NCBI GenBank assembly: GCA_029210965.1
Contig: JARGFZ010000023.1
Location: 1-44,098, forward strand
Origin: a bacterium
GTDB taxonomy: Bacteria; BMS3Abin14
Length of the DNA: 44,098 bases
Direction: 5' to 3'
The translations under genes and the position numbers were made by a program. This document shows, one piece after another, positions 1-8,397 of this stretch; position 1 is the first letter of the stretch; each line of letters opens with the position of its first letter. Below the pieces are notes generated by a model. The model saw nothing but the letters and a program-made list of their open reading frames with translations, did not search any database and was not told the origin of the DNA.

Positions 1-114
1 TTCCGCTGCCATGGAGGAGGCATTTACTACAGGGGTTTTACGAATTTAAATGACTGGCTTTACGGGGAAGGGGACAAGATTATTATCCCGATCTTAGTCG
101 AAGGATGCAAATGA
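1..114 (+). CDS. C-terminal end of an unknown protein (partial)
   Basis: Frame 1 is open from the window edge to a TGA at 112-114, giving a 37-residue tail that ends IPILVEGCK. I do not recognise the family. The tail has a CHGGG stretch near its start and a mixed hydrophobic end (KIIIPILVEG), so it looks like folded protein and not repeat-derived sequence. A hairpin followed by a T-run at 175-202 is correctly placed to end this transcript, which supports a real plus-strand gene. The start lies outside the window. Confidence 0.5.
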   Translation, partial: FRCHGGGIYYRGFTNLNDWLYGEGDKIIIPILVEGCK

Positions 115-120
115 TTTAAA

Positions 121-155
121 CCCGAAACCTGGAACCTGTAATTTGGAACCTGGAA
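121..155. repeat. heptamer array, CCTGGAA family (5 units)
   Basis: Five consecutive 7-bp units: CCCGAAA, CCTGGAA, CCTGTAA, TTTGGAA, CCTGGAA. The same phrase occurs in reverse orientation at 25510-25530, sharing a 17-base identical core. Confidence 0.8.
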
Positions 156-174
156 CCACGCCACCGGAAATAGG

Positions 175-202
175 AAGCCCCCGAAATGGGGGCTTGTTTT
201 TT
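175..202 (+). terminator. rho-independent terminator
   Basis: An 8-bp perfect stem (AAGCCCCC / GGGGGCTT) with a 5-nt loop is followed by G and a run of Ts on the plus strand. It follows the partial gene at 1-114 and also lies just beyond the 3' end of the minus-strand tRNA gene. Confidence 0.8.
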
Positions 203-279
203 TGGTGGCGGAGCAGGGACTTGAACCCCGGACACTACGGATATGAGCCGTATGCTCTAACCACCTGAGCTACTCCGCC
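203..279 (-). tRNA. tRNA-Met (anticodon CAT)
   Basis: Read on the minus strand this is a full 77-nt cloverleaf with encoded CCA. The acceptor stem is GGCGGAG/CTCCGCC, the D stem GCTC/GAGC, the anticodon stem TACGG/CCGTA with loop CTCATAT, and the T loop TTCAAGT. The paired G1-C72 and the lack of three G:C pairs in the anticodon stem argue against an initiator tRNA. It is elongator Met, or possibly tRNA-Ile2 whose CAT anticodon is modified to lysidine; sequence alone does not settle this. Confidence 0.95.
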
Positions 280-433
280 TTTTGTTTGGTTTCCGGAAGC
301 ATGGATAAGTAACCTGATTCAGTTAAAAAGTCAACAAACACGGGAGCAAACAGGTGTCTTTCAGATTTTTTCCTGCCCGCCGACGGGTGATATTGTTGTT
401 CACCTGAAGACTATCTGTTAGGATGTCGACGCC

Positions 434-562
434 ATGAAAGAGAGGAATCACAGCACCGGAAAAAGAAAGGCCCTCGAGGCGCTGGGATGCTCTCTTTACG
501 TGATCTGCTTCCTCATCATGGGTGCCGTTCTCGTGTCCAGGTGCGGGAAAATATTTCAATAA
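434..562 (+). CDS. possible small single-span membrane protein (42 aa)
   Basis: ATG at 434 opens a 42-codon frame ending TAA at 560-562. The peptide has a basic N-terminus (MKERNHSTGKRK), one hydrophobic segment at about residues 17-36 with two cysteines (CSLYVICFLIMG), and ends CGKIFQ. An AGGA lies about 10 nt before the ATG. This positive-head plus single-helix pattern is typical of real small membrane proteins and unlikely in noise, but I know no family for it and no promoter is clear. The rest of 280-630 shows nothing else apart from the short repeat array next to 631. Confidence 0.4.
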   Translation: MKERNHSTGKRKALEALGCSLYVICFLIMGAVLVSRCGKIFQ

Positions 563-601
563 AAAAAGGTGAATTGTCATTACCTCAGCAATTCCCATGA
601 A

Positions 602-622
602 CCTTTCACTTTTCACTGCTCT
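602..622. repeat. heptamer array, CTGTTCA family (3 units)
   Basis: Units CCTTTCA, CTTTTCA, CTGCTCT end 8 bp before the CLC stop codon. The same family ends with the same CTGCTCT unit at 31039-31073. Confidence 0.65.
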
Positions 623-630
623 TCCCCTGA

Positions 631-2421
631 CTACATTTCCTCCCTGTTTATAACAGCCCTGTTATAGATATCCATAACATCCTTCTTGTTCAAAGTGCCG
701 ATGACTTTCTCGCGGTCATCCTCCTCCACCACCGGCAGATGGGATATCCCGTTCCTGCCCATCTTATAAAGGGCGTCCTGAATACTGTCGGAAGGGGTGA
801 TCGTAATGACATTGGTTGTGGCCACATCCCTTGCGATAACCAGATACTCCAGTCCCTCCTCCTGAAGCGCTGACCGTATATCAGTGAAGGAAATAATCCC
901 CTTCAGACGCCCGTCATCCCCTACCATATGCAGGTACGACACGTTTTCCTCTTTCAGCATTTCTACGATATCAATCAGGTTCATACCCTCCGGTACGGTA
1001 ACGACCTGATCGCTTGCGACATCCCTTACCTTGAGGGATCGCAGGACGCTCTGCTCCCAACCCTGGGTGATCTCAACACCTTTCCTGGCCAGCTTGCTGG
1101 TATAGATGGAATCACGCTTCAGGGAGGTCGTGATGAGGGTACTCAGCATGCAGGTGATCATCAGGGGCAGGATGATCTCGTATGTAGAGGTGAGCTCGAA
1201 GATGATGATCATGGCTGTTATGGGCGCATGGGTCGTGCCGGCCACCAGAGCGCCCATGGCCACCATGGCGTAGGCTCCGGAATCGGCTGTGATCAGCGGA
1301 AAGGACTCGTGGACTGTCCAGCCGAAAAACCCGCCAGTCATGGCCCCTATGAAGAGAGAGGGCGCGAAGATCCCCCCTGACCCGCCGCTGCCGACCGTGA
1401 TTGAGGTGGCCAGGATCTTGACGAAAACAAGAGTCAGCAGAATTATAAAGGGAAGCTGGTTCGTAAGGGAAAGGTTGATGCTACCATAGCCCACGCCGAA
1501 GACATTGGGCCAGACGATAAGCAGACACCCCAGCATGAGTCCGCCCAGTGCAGGTTTGAGATACTCGGGCATCTTCAGGGCATCAAACAGATCTTCGCTC
1601 TTGTTGACCGTCAGGATGAACAGGAGCGACACAAACCCCACGATAACGCCCAGAACCGGGTAGAAAAGAAATTCCCACAAAGAAACCAGTTTGTATGTCG
1701 GGATGATAAAGGCAGGGAAATCACCGAAGTAGTGCCGCGAGATCGTCGTTGCGGTAACGGAAGAGAGGACCACCGGGGAAAAAGTGGCCAGACCGAACTC
1801 ACCCAGGATGACCTCCGCCGCAAAGAGCGCCCCGGCAATAGGAGCGTTGAAGGTGGCCGCTAAACCCGCTGCAGCGCCGCAGCCGACCAGAGTTCTCTGC
1901 CTGAGCGGCGGTGCTTTCAATAGCTGACCGATGGTTGAACCGATGGATGAACCGATCTGGACGATGGGTCCTTCCCGGCCTACAGAACCTCCCGAGCCGA
2001 TGGTGATCCCGGATGCAAGGATCGTCACGAGTGCCACCCTGGGACGGATGTGCCCATCCCTGAGGGCCACAGCCTCCATCACCACAGGCACCCCATGTCC
2101 CTTGGCCTCCCGTGCCCCGAAATAGACCAAAGGCCCCACGATAAGCCCGCCCAGGGCCGGCAGGGCTATCTTGAGATAAAATGGCAGAGTATTGGCGAAG
2201 GTCAGGAAATCACGAGTGTTCTGGTAAAAAATGTACTGAGTCGCTTTAATGGCGTAGCGGAAAAGAAGGGCCCCGTAACCACCCAGGATGCCGATGATGA
2301 TGGCAACAATGGAAAGATAGACGTGCTGGTGCATATGCACACCGCGCACTTTAACCAGGCTCTTTCGAAAAACCCTCCGTACCATAGTGGATAGTATAGC
2401 CGACACTGGGATTGGTTTCAT
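631..2421 (-). CDS. CLC-family chloride channel/transporter with tandem CBS domains
   Basis: A 596-residue inner-membrane anion transporter of the CLC family. The permeation motifs are in order: GHGVP (108-112), GSGGSVGREGP (142-152, gating Glu150), GIFAP (350-354) and a pore tyrosine near 440 in SIYTSKLAR. Two CBS domains (about 466-520 and 530-590) form the cytoplasmic tail and probably sense a nucleotide. Compared with E. coli ClC-ec1, as I recall its sequence, the pore serine of GSGIP is replaced by His109, and the internal proton glutamate E203 aligns with Val204 (ALFAAEVILGEF). This suggests a channel-like or differently coupled protein. No clear ribosome-binding site precedes the ATG at 2421; ATG at 2385 is an alternative start. 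Confidence 0.93.
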   Translation of the reverse strand: MKPIPVSAILSTMVRRVFRKSLVKVRGVHMHQHVYLSIVAIIIGILGGYGALLFRYAIKATQYIFYQNTRDFLTFANTLPFYLKIALPALGGLIVGPLVYFGAREAKGHGVPVVMEAVALRDGHIRPRVALVTILASGITIGSGGSVGREGPIVQIGSSIGSTIGQLLKAPPLRQRTLVGCGAAAGLAATFNAPIAGALFAAEVILGEFGLATFSPVVLSSVTATTISRHYFGDFPAFIIPTYKLVSLWEFLFYPVLGVIVGFVSLLFILTVNKSEDLFDALKMPEYLKPALGGLMLGCLLIVWPNVFGVGYGSINLSLTNQLPFIILLTLVFVKILATSITVGSGGSGGIFAPSLFIGAMTGGFFGWTVHESFPLITADSGAYAMVAMGALVAGTTHAPITAMIIIFELTSTYEIILPLMITCMLSTLITTSLKRDSIYTSKLARKGVEITQGWEQSVLRSLKVRDVASDQVVTVPEGMNLIDIVEMLKEENVSYLHMVGDDGRLKGIISFTDIRSALQEEGLEYLVIARDVATTNVITITPSDSIQDALYKMGRNGISHLPVVEEDDREKVIGTLNKKDVMDIYNRAVINREEM

Positions 2422-2445
2422 AGTACTACGTTATCGGTGTCGGCT

Positions 2446-2473
2446 GAGTGTAGAGTGTAGGGTGCAGGGTGTA
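2446..2473. repeat. heptamer array, GAGTGTA family (4 units)
   Basis: Units GAGTGTA, GAGTGTA, GGGTGCA, GGGTGTA. The family recurs at 41807-41834 and, inverted, at 25690-25717. Confidence 0.8.
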
Positions 2474-2512
2474 GAGTAAAAACCGTGATTTGTGACTGGT
2501 ACTCGAGAAGAG

Positions 2513-2554
2513 TCGTGATTAGTGGTTCATAAATGGTGATTGGTGATCAGTAAT
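2513..2554. repeat. heptamer array, GTGATTC family (6 units)
   Basis: Units TCGTGAT, TAGTGGT, TCATAAA, TGGTGAT, TGGTGAT, CAGTAAT in one 7-bp phase. Two more GTGAT-type units lie at 2483-2496. The family recurs at 20671-20723. Confidence 0.7.
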
Positions 2555-2796
2555 TTGTTTGATCAATTCAATAGATCATGTAAAAAACCAGCCACGCCAT
2601 GGCAGCGATGAATACGGTGAGGATCCAGTCAAGTTTCCAAACTCACAGTCACTGGCTTCATTAATTACTTTATATTATCCACATAAATATCTATTATATT
2701 TATGTTTTTATGCATACTTACTGTGTTTTATATTTTGTAAGAATGCCTAATTTTGAGGTAAATCAGCCTTTGATTTTATTCTGCGTTCCGGTTTTC
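2555..2796. other. gene-free spacer between the CLC gene and ftsY
   Basis: AT-rich spacer with no supported gene. On the minus strand at about 2571-2625 there is an open stretch reading LDWILTVFIAAMAWLVFYMI before a stop, which resembles a membrane helix. It has no in-frame start upstream of the helix, so it may be a frameshifted small-protein relic. Confidence 0.3.
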
Positions 2797-2831
2797 CCAG
2801 ACACTAGACCCCAGACTCCAGACACTGGCCT
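2797..2831. repeat. heptamer array, CCAGACA family (5 units)
   Basis: Units CCAGACA, CTAGACC, CCAGACT, CCAGACA, CTGGCCT, just after the ftsY stop codon in the gene's orientation. The family recurs as ACACTAG repeats at 42411-42444. Confidence 0.8.
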
Positions 2832-2844
2832 CATTGCTGATTCA

Positions 2845-3774
2845 TTAACCAATGAGGCCTTTCGCGTACTTTCCGGCATCGAAGGGCACCAGGTCTTCCA
2901 GCCCCTCTCCCAGCCCGACAAAGAGCACAGGGAGGCCCAACTCCCCCGCAACGGGGATGAGGATCCCGCCCCTTGCTGAACCGTCCATCTTGGTCATGAC
3001 TATTCCTGTAACTCCAACGGCCTGGACGAACTGTTTTGCCTGAACCAGCGCGTTCTGTCCAGTGGTCGCGTCCAGGATAAGAAGGACCTCATGGGGAGCA
3101 CCTTCAATGATCCTTTCGGCTACGTTCCGTATCTTCTCGAGTTCCCTCATGAGGGGCTCTTTCGTGTGGAGCCTGCCTGCGGTATCAATGAGTATATTGC
3201 TCACTTTAGATTTTAAGGCACTTGTAAGGGCATCGTGAACCACTGCCGCCGGATCACCGCCTTCCTGCCCTCCAAGGAACGTGGCTCCTGACCGTTCAGA
3301 CCATATCTGCAGCTGCTTCATCGCAGCTGCCCGGTAGGTGTCCGCTCCAACCACCATGCAGGACTTACCAGCCTGCTTTAATCTGTGGGCCAGCTTTCCG
3401 ATAGTAGTCGTCTTGCCGGTACCGTTTACCCCCACGATCAAAGTGACCCTCGGCCCGCTGGCTGGAGAAGATAAGTCCCGGAGTTCCCCGGCAGGTGGTT
3501 TTGTCTTTACAACTCCCTCGATCCAGCCCCTGAGATAGGATTGCAGTTGAGAGTCGGACAGATCCTGGGTAACAGAACGACGAAGGTCCTTCACCAGCTT
3601 CATGGTGTACTGCATCCCCACATCGCCGGTGATGAGGATCTCCTCCAACTGCTCGAGTTCATCCTCACCGATGGAGGATTTTCCTCCGAAAACGGTCTTT
3701 ATACGGCCCCAAAGTGATCCACGGGTCTTCTCGAGGCCGCGTCGGTAAAGATCCTGATCCTTTTCAGTGCTCAT
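2845..3774 (-). CDS. ftsY: signal recognition particle receptor FtsY
   Basis: A 309-residue SRP receptor GTPase that docks ribosome-SRP complexes at the inner membrane for co-translational insertion. An N-terminal four-helix (N) domain occupies about 1-100. The NG GTPase domain follows with P-loop GVNGTGKT (115-122), ADTYRAAA (about 144-151), DTAGR (197-201), TKMDG (261-265) and the closing GLGEGLEDLVPFD typical of FtsY. It lacks the long acidic A domain of E. coli FtsY, as is usual for short-form FtsY. GGAG lies 5 nt before the ATG at 3774. It is transcribed alone or with upstream smc across a 475-bp spacer. Confidence 0.97.
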   Translation of the reverse strand: MSTEKDQDLYRRGLEKTRGSLWGRIKTVFGGKSSIGEDELEQLEEILITGDVGMQYTMKLVKDLRRSVTQDLSDSQLQSYLRGWIEGVVKTKPPAGELRDLSSPASGPRVTLIVGVNGTGKTTTIGKLAHRLKQAGKSCMVVGADTYRAAAMKQLQIWSERSGATFLGGQEGGDPAAVVHDALTSALKSKVSNILIDTAGRLHTKEPLMRELEKIRNVAERIIEGAPHEVLLILDATTGQNALVQAKQFVQAVGVTGIVMTKMDGSARGGILIPVAGELGLPVLFVGLGEGLEDLVPFDAGKYAKGLIG

Positions 3775-3812
3775 GAACGCTCCGATCGATTTTCAATTGT
3801 CGGATGAATATA

Positions 3813-3840
3813 TCTCAGATCTCAAATCTCAAATATCAAA
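3813..3840. repeat. heptamer array, TTTGAGA family (4 units, inverted)
   Basis: Units TCTCAGA, TCTCAAA, TCTCAAA, TATCAAA. This is the reverse complement of the array at 4215-4242, and the two arrays bracket the same spacer. Confidence 0.8.
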
Positions 3841-4214
3841 AAGGGCAGCCTCACGCAGAGCCGCAGGGCTCGCTGCTGAACGACATAATCGTTTTCCATC
3901 AATAATTTAACTCATTTTAGCTCTTGAGTTTTTCAATGTGGCTATATTATCTATAGTTGATTTTTGGTTTTTTGTGAGTTGCAGCATTATTCACCCCCAT
4001 GAATTTTATGTTTTACTCCGACTATGGAACTTCTCCGGGTTCTCTGTTTGAGACCGTTTTTACTACTTTTACAGGAACCCTTTTTTCTGGATTCCGGCTC
4101 ACGGCGCTACCGTGTCCGGAATGACCGGAGTAAGGAGGTGTGGTTCGCCATTCACCAGATTCCAGCCTCCCTCAGCGTCCCTTTGCGTACTCTGCGTTAA
4201 ATGTTTTGATTGTT
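3841..4214. other. gene-free spacer with one long imperfect hairpin
   Basis: No ORF or RNA gene is recognisable. A stem-loop at 4091-4122 pairs ATTCCGG with CCGGAAT and CACGG with CCGTG around a 5-nt loop. The phrase ending CTCTGCGTTAAAT at about 4190-4203 recurs in variant form at about 18520-18547. Confidence 0.5.
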
Positions 4215-4242
4215 TTTGAGATTTGAGATCTGAAATTTGAGA
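4215..4242. repeat. heptamer array, TTTGAGA family (4 units)
   Basis: Units TTTGAGA, TTTGAGA, TCTGAAA, TTTGAGA, ending 7 bp before the stop codon of the Roadblock gene at 4250. Related arrays lie at 3813-3840 and 30997-31024. Confidence 0.8.
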
Positions 4243-4249
4243 TCAGCCC

Positions 4250-4609
4250 TCATATGAGGGCTGCGATATCACGAACAGCATCTTTCAGCACCTTCATACC
4301 CTGGGAAGGGATTCCGGTGTCGTCCTGCATCAGTACAACGAACAGCCCCACCTGCACAGGCAGCATTGTGTAGGTGATTTGTTCAGACTTAACGGATAAA
4401 CCTTGGAGGCTGTCCCCGCTTTCAACACTTTTCATGGCCTCATCGAGAAGGGCAATGATAATGCTGTGGTGGGCTCCAGCCAGGCGGATCTCATAACCGT
4501 CTCCCCGGGTGAAAACATCCACAGCCTCTCCCTCATCATCAACGAGGATGGCTCCGATACCACCCCTGACCGATCCAACTACCTGCCCGAGAACTTCCTT
4601 GAACGGCAT
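4250..4609 (-). CDS. Roadblock/LC7-domain protein (MglB-like)
   Basis: A 119-residue single-domain protein with the Roadblock/LC7 pattern: GGIGAILVDDEGEAVDVF (about 16-33), a central helix with IIALLDEAMKSV, and a C-terminal strand GLFVVLMQDDTG followed by a helix. The family usually acts as GTPase co-regulators of Ras-like MglA proteins or as scaffold dimers. No MglA gene lies in the window. The start codon overlaps the smc stop as TGATG, so translation is probably coupled to smc. The role with SMC is unknown; the family call is from pattern only. Confidence 0.7.
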   Translation of the reverse strand: MPFKEVLGQVVGSVRGGIGAILVDDEGEAVDVFTRGDGYEIRLAGAHHSIIIALLDEAMKSVESGDSLQGLSVKSEQITYTMLPVQVGLFVVLMQDDTGIPSQGMKVLKDAVRDIAALI

Positions 4610-7600
4610 CAGGCCACATCCTTGAGACGGACGGAAACCACCTGGGAGGAACCCGGCTCTCTCATGGTGATCCCGTACAGAACGTCCGCTGCCTCCATCG
4701 TAAGTTTGTTGTGACTGATGACCATGAACTGGTACTTTTCGGACATCTCGCGGATGATCCTGGCAAAGTTGCCCAGGTTCTCATCGTCCAGCGGGGCATC
4801 CACCTCATCCAGAATGCAAACCGGGCTGGGTTTGGCAAGGAACATGGATAGTATCATTGTGAGGCTTACGAGGGCTTTCTCTCCCCCGGAAAGAAGCTGC
4901 ATGTTCTTGAGGCGCTTGCCCGGCAGGCGAACCTGTATCTCTACACCGGTATTGAGAGGGTCAGATTCATCCATGAGGATCATTTCGGCACTGCCCCCGT
5001 TAAACAGCCTTGGAAAGAGGGTGGAAAAGTTATCTGATACCTGGGTGAAGGTTTCCAGGAACCTTTCCCTGCTTGTGCGGTTGATCTTCCGGATGGCTTT
5101 CTGGAGTGATTCGATGGAGGTCTCAAGGTCCGCCTTCTGGGAACTGAGGAATTCAAACCGTTCACTGAGTTCCTCGAACTCCTCCACGGCTCCCGGGTTG
5201 ACTTCACCCATCTGGGATATCTTTTCACGAAGGAAAGATATCCTCTCTTCGGCAGCCTTGTGATCGAACTCCGACTCCTCAAAGCTGTCACAGGTAAGTT
5301 CCATCACATCCTGCCGATGCTCTTCCAGGACCCTTTCCACGATGTGCTGCCTCTCGGTTCTCAGTTCATGGATCCGAATGTCGATCCCGGAGGCTTCCTC
5401 TCGTAAAATACTTACCTTTGTCCTGTGATCCCTGGCATCCGCCGCAAGTTCATCTGCCTGAAGCCGGGCTTCGTCCTGATTCTTGCGCAGTATCCGGAGG
5501 GATTCCTTTTTTTCCTCAAGTACACTTACGGAGCCCATTACTTTAGCTCTGCCCTTTTCAATTTCAGCTCTGTACATTTCCATCCGGGAACTGGCATCAG
5601 CCATTTCTCTGGATATGCGCACCTTTCTATCCTCGATCTCCCGGTTGCGATCTTCGGCCGTCTGAAGGGCCCGCTGGGAGTTTTCACGCCTCAGTCCAAC
5701 GGTGTTCACTCTTATTCGAACCTTCTCAAGGGCCCCTCTGCTATCTTCCAGTTCCACGTTGAGTCCGGGAATCTGTTCCTCCAGTGCAGTTAACCCAAGT
5801 CGTGCGGCCTCTTCTTCCGTATCCAACTGGCTAAGCCTGGCCACACACCGATCAATGGTCTCGCCCAGCTCCCTATCCTCGAGGTCAGCAAGCTCTATCT
5901 CCGATCGAAGGTCTCCATGGGTACCGTTGAGCTGCTCTAACTCTCTAACGGCCATGGATAAGGAACTTTGGGCAGAGAGCAGTGCGCGCTCTGTTTCACG
6001 GGCCCTCTCCTCCAGTTCAGCCAGCGTCTTCTCGTCCACGGCAATCTTTTCTTGCAGGTCGGTCCTGGTTCTTCTCACCCGTTCCAGATCGGTCTCTATT
6101 TTTTTACCTTCCAGATCCAGTTCGCGTATCTTCCTCTTCCTTGCCAGAGGTGTTTCTTCAACATCCTGATTCCCGCCGGTGATGATCCCCGTAGGCTCAA
6201 CAACGTCACCATCCAGGGTTACCAGGGTGGCTGTGATCCCGTTCCGGCGCCACAGGTCCATGGCAAGCTTCAGATCTTCAACAAGCAGAGCATCACCCAG
6301 AAGGAAATCTCCGACACCGTTGAGGGATGAGGAGAATTTGACAATGTCAGTCAGAGGGCCGATAACCCCGGTTCCCTGGACCTGCTTCAGGCTACCATTC
6401 CCGTTCCCGTTGGCACGTGGTGTTTTCGGGATAAAGCTTCCCCGTCCGCCAGCTTGCTGCTTGAGGTAATCCACCGCCGAACGACCGATGTCAGGCCCCT
6501 CCACAATAACGTGGTCCAACCTCTCACCCAGCACGGCCATGACCGCCTTTTCATACTGCTGGGGTACATCGATATGGTCAGCCACCACTCCAAGAATACC
6601 GGCCTGGCCTGTCTCGGCGTAGCCTCTCATGACATGCCGAACTCCTTCGGGAAGCCCCTCCATCTGTTCCTCAAGGGCCACCAGAGTCTTCTGGAGACCT
6701 CTGGTCTCTGCCTGCTTCTCATAAAGAATCGACAGAGCCGATTGGGCTTCAGAAATGGTCACCTTGGACTCCCTGATGCCCTCCCTTAAAGCAGCCAGTT
6801 CAGAGGCTTTGGTCCGGGCATCCTCTCCGGTCTTTTTACACTCCTCTTCCCTGGCAAGTATGTCCTTTTGAAAACCCTCCATCCTGGCCTGAAGGTCAGA
6901 AGACCTCTGGGCAGATTCCACCCGTCGCCTTTCAAGGCTTCCCCTGGATCGAATACTGGAGTCCATTTCCATTTCAAGCCGGTTCCGATCGTTTCCAAGT
7001 GCGAAAAGCTTGTTTCTCCCTATCTCCAGCTCTCCTCTGACCATGGCCAGCTTCGACTCGGCCCCATTAAAGGTTTCCTGTGCGTCTGTCAGCTCAGCAG
7101 CAAACTTTTCATGCTCGCCCTCAATGGCGGCCAGTTCTAATTCCAGCTGCTGCAACTGGGTTCGGTCAGACTCTGTCTGTCTGCTGAGGTCGGACTCGTC
7201 TTCATTAAGCCGCTCCAGCCGTTCGGTAAGGGACCGGACAGACGCCTCACCGATGGAAACCTCTCCCTCGATACGGGCGATCTCTGACTCCACCGCCCTG
7301 ACCGCCTCAAATCCTTCCGTTATCTTTCCCTCGCCGGTTACCAGCTCGCCCCTGATAGTCTCCTCTTTTGACTCCAGAACTGAAAGGTGGTTCTCAAGAT
7401 CAGTAAGATTTTCCTTTTTACTGGTCAGTTCTTTCACCTTTTCGGCGAGGCTGGTCTCAACGGAGGTGAAATCCTCGAACCTCAACCTGAGATCAAGGGA
7501 TGAAAGTTCGTCCCGGAACAAACGATACCGCCTTGCTTTGGCCGCCGATCTTTTCATGGAGTTCAGCTGGCGCTGGATCTCGCGGATCACATCTGAGACG

Positions 7601-8178
7601 CGCAGCAGGTTCTGCCGGGTTCGTTCCATCTTCCTTTCAGCTTCGAGGCGCCGCATCCTGTACTTCAGAACACCCGCAGCCTCTTCGATGTGAGCTCGTT
7701 TTTCTTCCGGTTTAGAGTTGATCAGAAGAGATATCCTCCCCTGTTCAACAATGGAATAACCCCGGCTGCTGCCACCGGCGTCGGCGATGAGTTCACGGAT
7801 ATCCTTCAGCCTGCAGGAAACACCGTTAATGAGATATTCGCTCTCCCCTGTCCTGAAGAGTTGACGGCTGATAGATATCTCCGAATAGTCTCTCCACTGG
7901 TTCTCCAGCTTCCCCTGGTTATCGAAAACAAGGGTGACCTCTGCCCTGCCGGCCGGCTTTCTCTTATCACTCCCGTTAAAGATGACATCTTCCATCATCT
8001 GCCCGCGGAGAAGTTTGGCGCTCTGCTCTCCCAAAGCCCACCGTACGGCATCAACGATATTACTCTTCCCGCACCCGTTGGGGCCAACCACGACAGTGAG
8101 GCCGTCCTCCTGGAACTTGAAGACGGTCCTGTCCGGGAAGGATTTGAAACCATGTATTTCGAGACGTTTAAGGCGCAT
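4609..8178 (-). CDS. smc: chromosome segregation protein SMC
   Basis: A 1189-residue SMC ATPase that forms the condensin core compacting and separating replicated chromosomes. Walker A GPNGCGKSN lies at 32-40, followed by a long coiled coil, a hinge at about 510-690 (GILGVVADHIDVP onward), a return coil, the ABC signature LLSGGEK (about 1095-1101) and Walker B ILDEVDAPLDDEN (about 1122-1134). The length is normal for bacterial SMC. The start at 8178 has only a weak SD-like sequence. A heptamer repeat array starts 15 bp upstream, so the promoter must lie within or beyond it. Confidence 0.97.
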   Translation of the reverse strand: MRLKRLEIHGFKSFPDRTVFKFQEDGLTVVVGPNGCGKSNIVDAVRWALGEQSAKLLRGQMMEDVIFNGSDKRKPAGRAEVTLVFDNQGKLENQWRDYSEISISRQLFRTGESEYLINGVSCRLKDIRELIADAGGSSRGYSIVEQGRISLLINSKPEEKRAHIEEAAGVLKYRMRRLEAERKMERTRQNLLRVSDVIREIQRQLNSMKRSAAKARRYRLFRDELSSLDLRLRFEDFTSVETSLAEKVKELTSKKENLTDLENHLSVLESKEETIRGELVTGEGKITEGFEAVRAVESEIARIEGEVSIGEASVRSLTERLERLNEDESDLSRQTESDRTQLQQLELELAAIEGEHEKFAAELTDAQETFNGAESKLAMVRGELEIGRNKLFALGNDRNRLEMEMDSSIRSRGSLERRRVESAQRSSDLQARMEGFQKDILAREEECKKTGEDARTKASELAALREGIRESKVTISEAQSALSILYEKQAETRGLQKTLVALEEQMEGLPEGVRHVMRGYAETGQAGILGVVADHIDVPQQYEKAVMAVLGERLDHVIVEGPDIGRSAVDYLKQQAGGRGSFIPKTPRANGNGNGSLKQVQGTGVIGPLTDIVKFSSSLNGVGDFLLGDALLVEDLKLAMDLWRRNGITATLVTLDGDVVEPTGIITGGNQDVEETPLARKRKIRELDLEGKKIETDLERVRRTRTDLQEKIAVDEKTLAELEERARETERALLSAQSSLSMAVRELEQLNGTHGDLRSEIELADLEDRELGETIDRCVARLSQLDTEEEAARLGLTALEEQIPGLNVELEDSRGALEKVRIRVNTVGLRRENSQRALQTAEDRNREIEDRKVRISREMADASSRMEMYRAEIEKGRAKVMGSVSVLEEKKESLRILRKNQDEARLQADELAADARDHRTKVSILREEASGIDIRIHELRTERQHIVERVLEEHRQDVMELTCDSFEESEFDHKAAEERISFLREKISQMGEVNPGAVEEFEELSERFEFLSSQKADLETSIESLQKAIRKINRTSRERFLETFTQVSDNFSTLFPRLFNGGSAEMILMDESDPLNTGVEIQVRLPGKRLKNMQLLSGGEKALVSLTMILSMFLAKPSPVCILDEVDAPLDDENLGNFARIIREMSEKYQFMVISHNKLTMEAADVLYGITMREPGSSQVVSVRLKDVA

Positions 8179-8192
8179 ATGAATTCCAGAAG

Positions 8193-8220
8193 GCAGAGCG
8201 CAGAACGCAGAGCGCAGAAT
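8193..8220. repeat. heptamer array, GCAGAAC family (4 units)
   Basis: Units GCAGAGC, GCAGAAC, GCAGAGC, GCAGAAT, 15 bp upstream of the smc start. The family recurs at 30077-30111 (same orientation) and 11372-11406 (inverted). Confidence 0.85.
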
Positions 8221-8397
8221 TTAAGTACTGATGAAATCCAATCAAACGATCTGCCTCCCGTTCGGTTTCGTTACAAACCCACCTGCCCACTGCTAGAGTG
8301 GGCTGGGATATGTGTAACTGTTGATTCGCACTTGACGCTTTTGTCCTTAAAAAATGTACCATGGGGCATGAACCTTGTAAAGGGATGTTTGGTTCTG

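Noticed and set aside
323-616. 97-codon minus-strand ORF
   Set aside because: No recognisable pattern, no SD, and it runs through a repeat array; the plus-strand small membrane peptide is more plausible.
2559-2750. 63-codon plus-strand ORF and a frameshifted minus-strand helix
   Set aside because: The plus ORF has a random composition. The minus helix (about 2571-2625) has no start codon in frame, so neither is annotated as a gene.
4718-7693. Several long plus-strand ORFs inside smc (for example 5702-6169 and 7010-7693)
   Set aside because: Ser/Arg-rich shadow translations of the SMC coiled coil; no SD and no family pattern.
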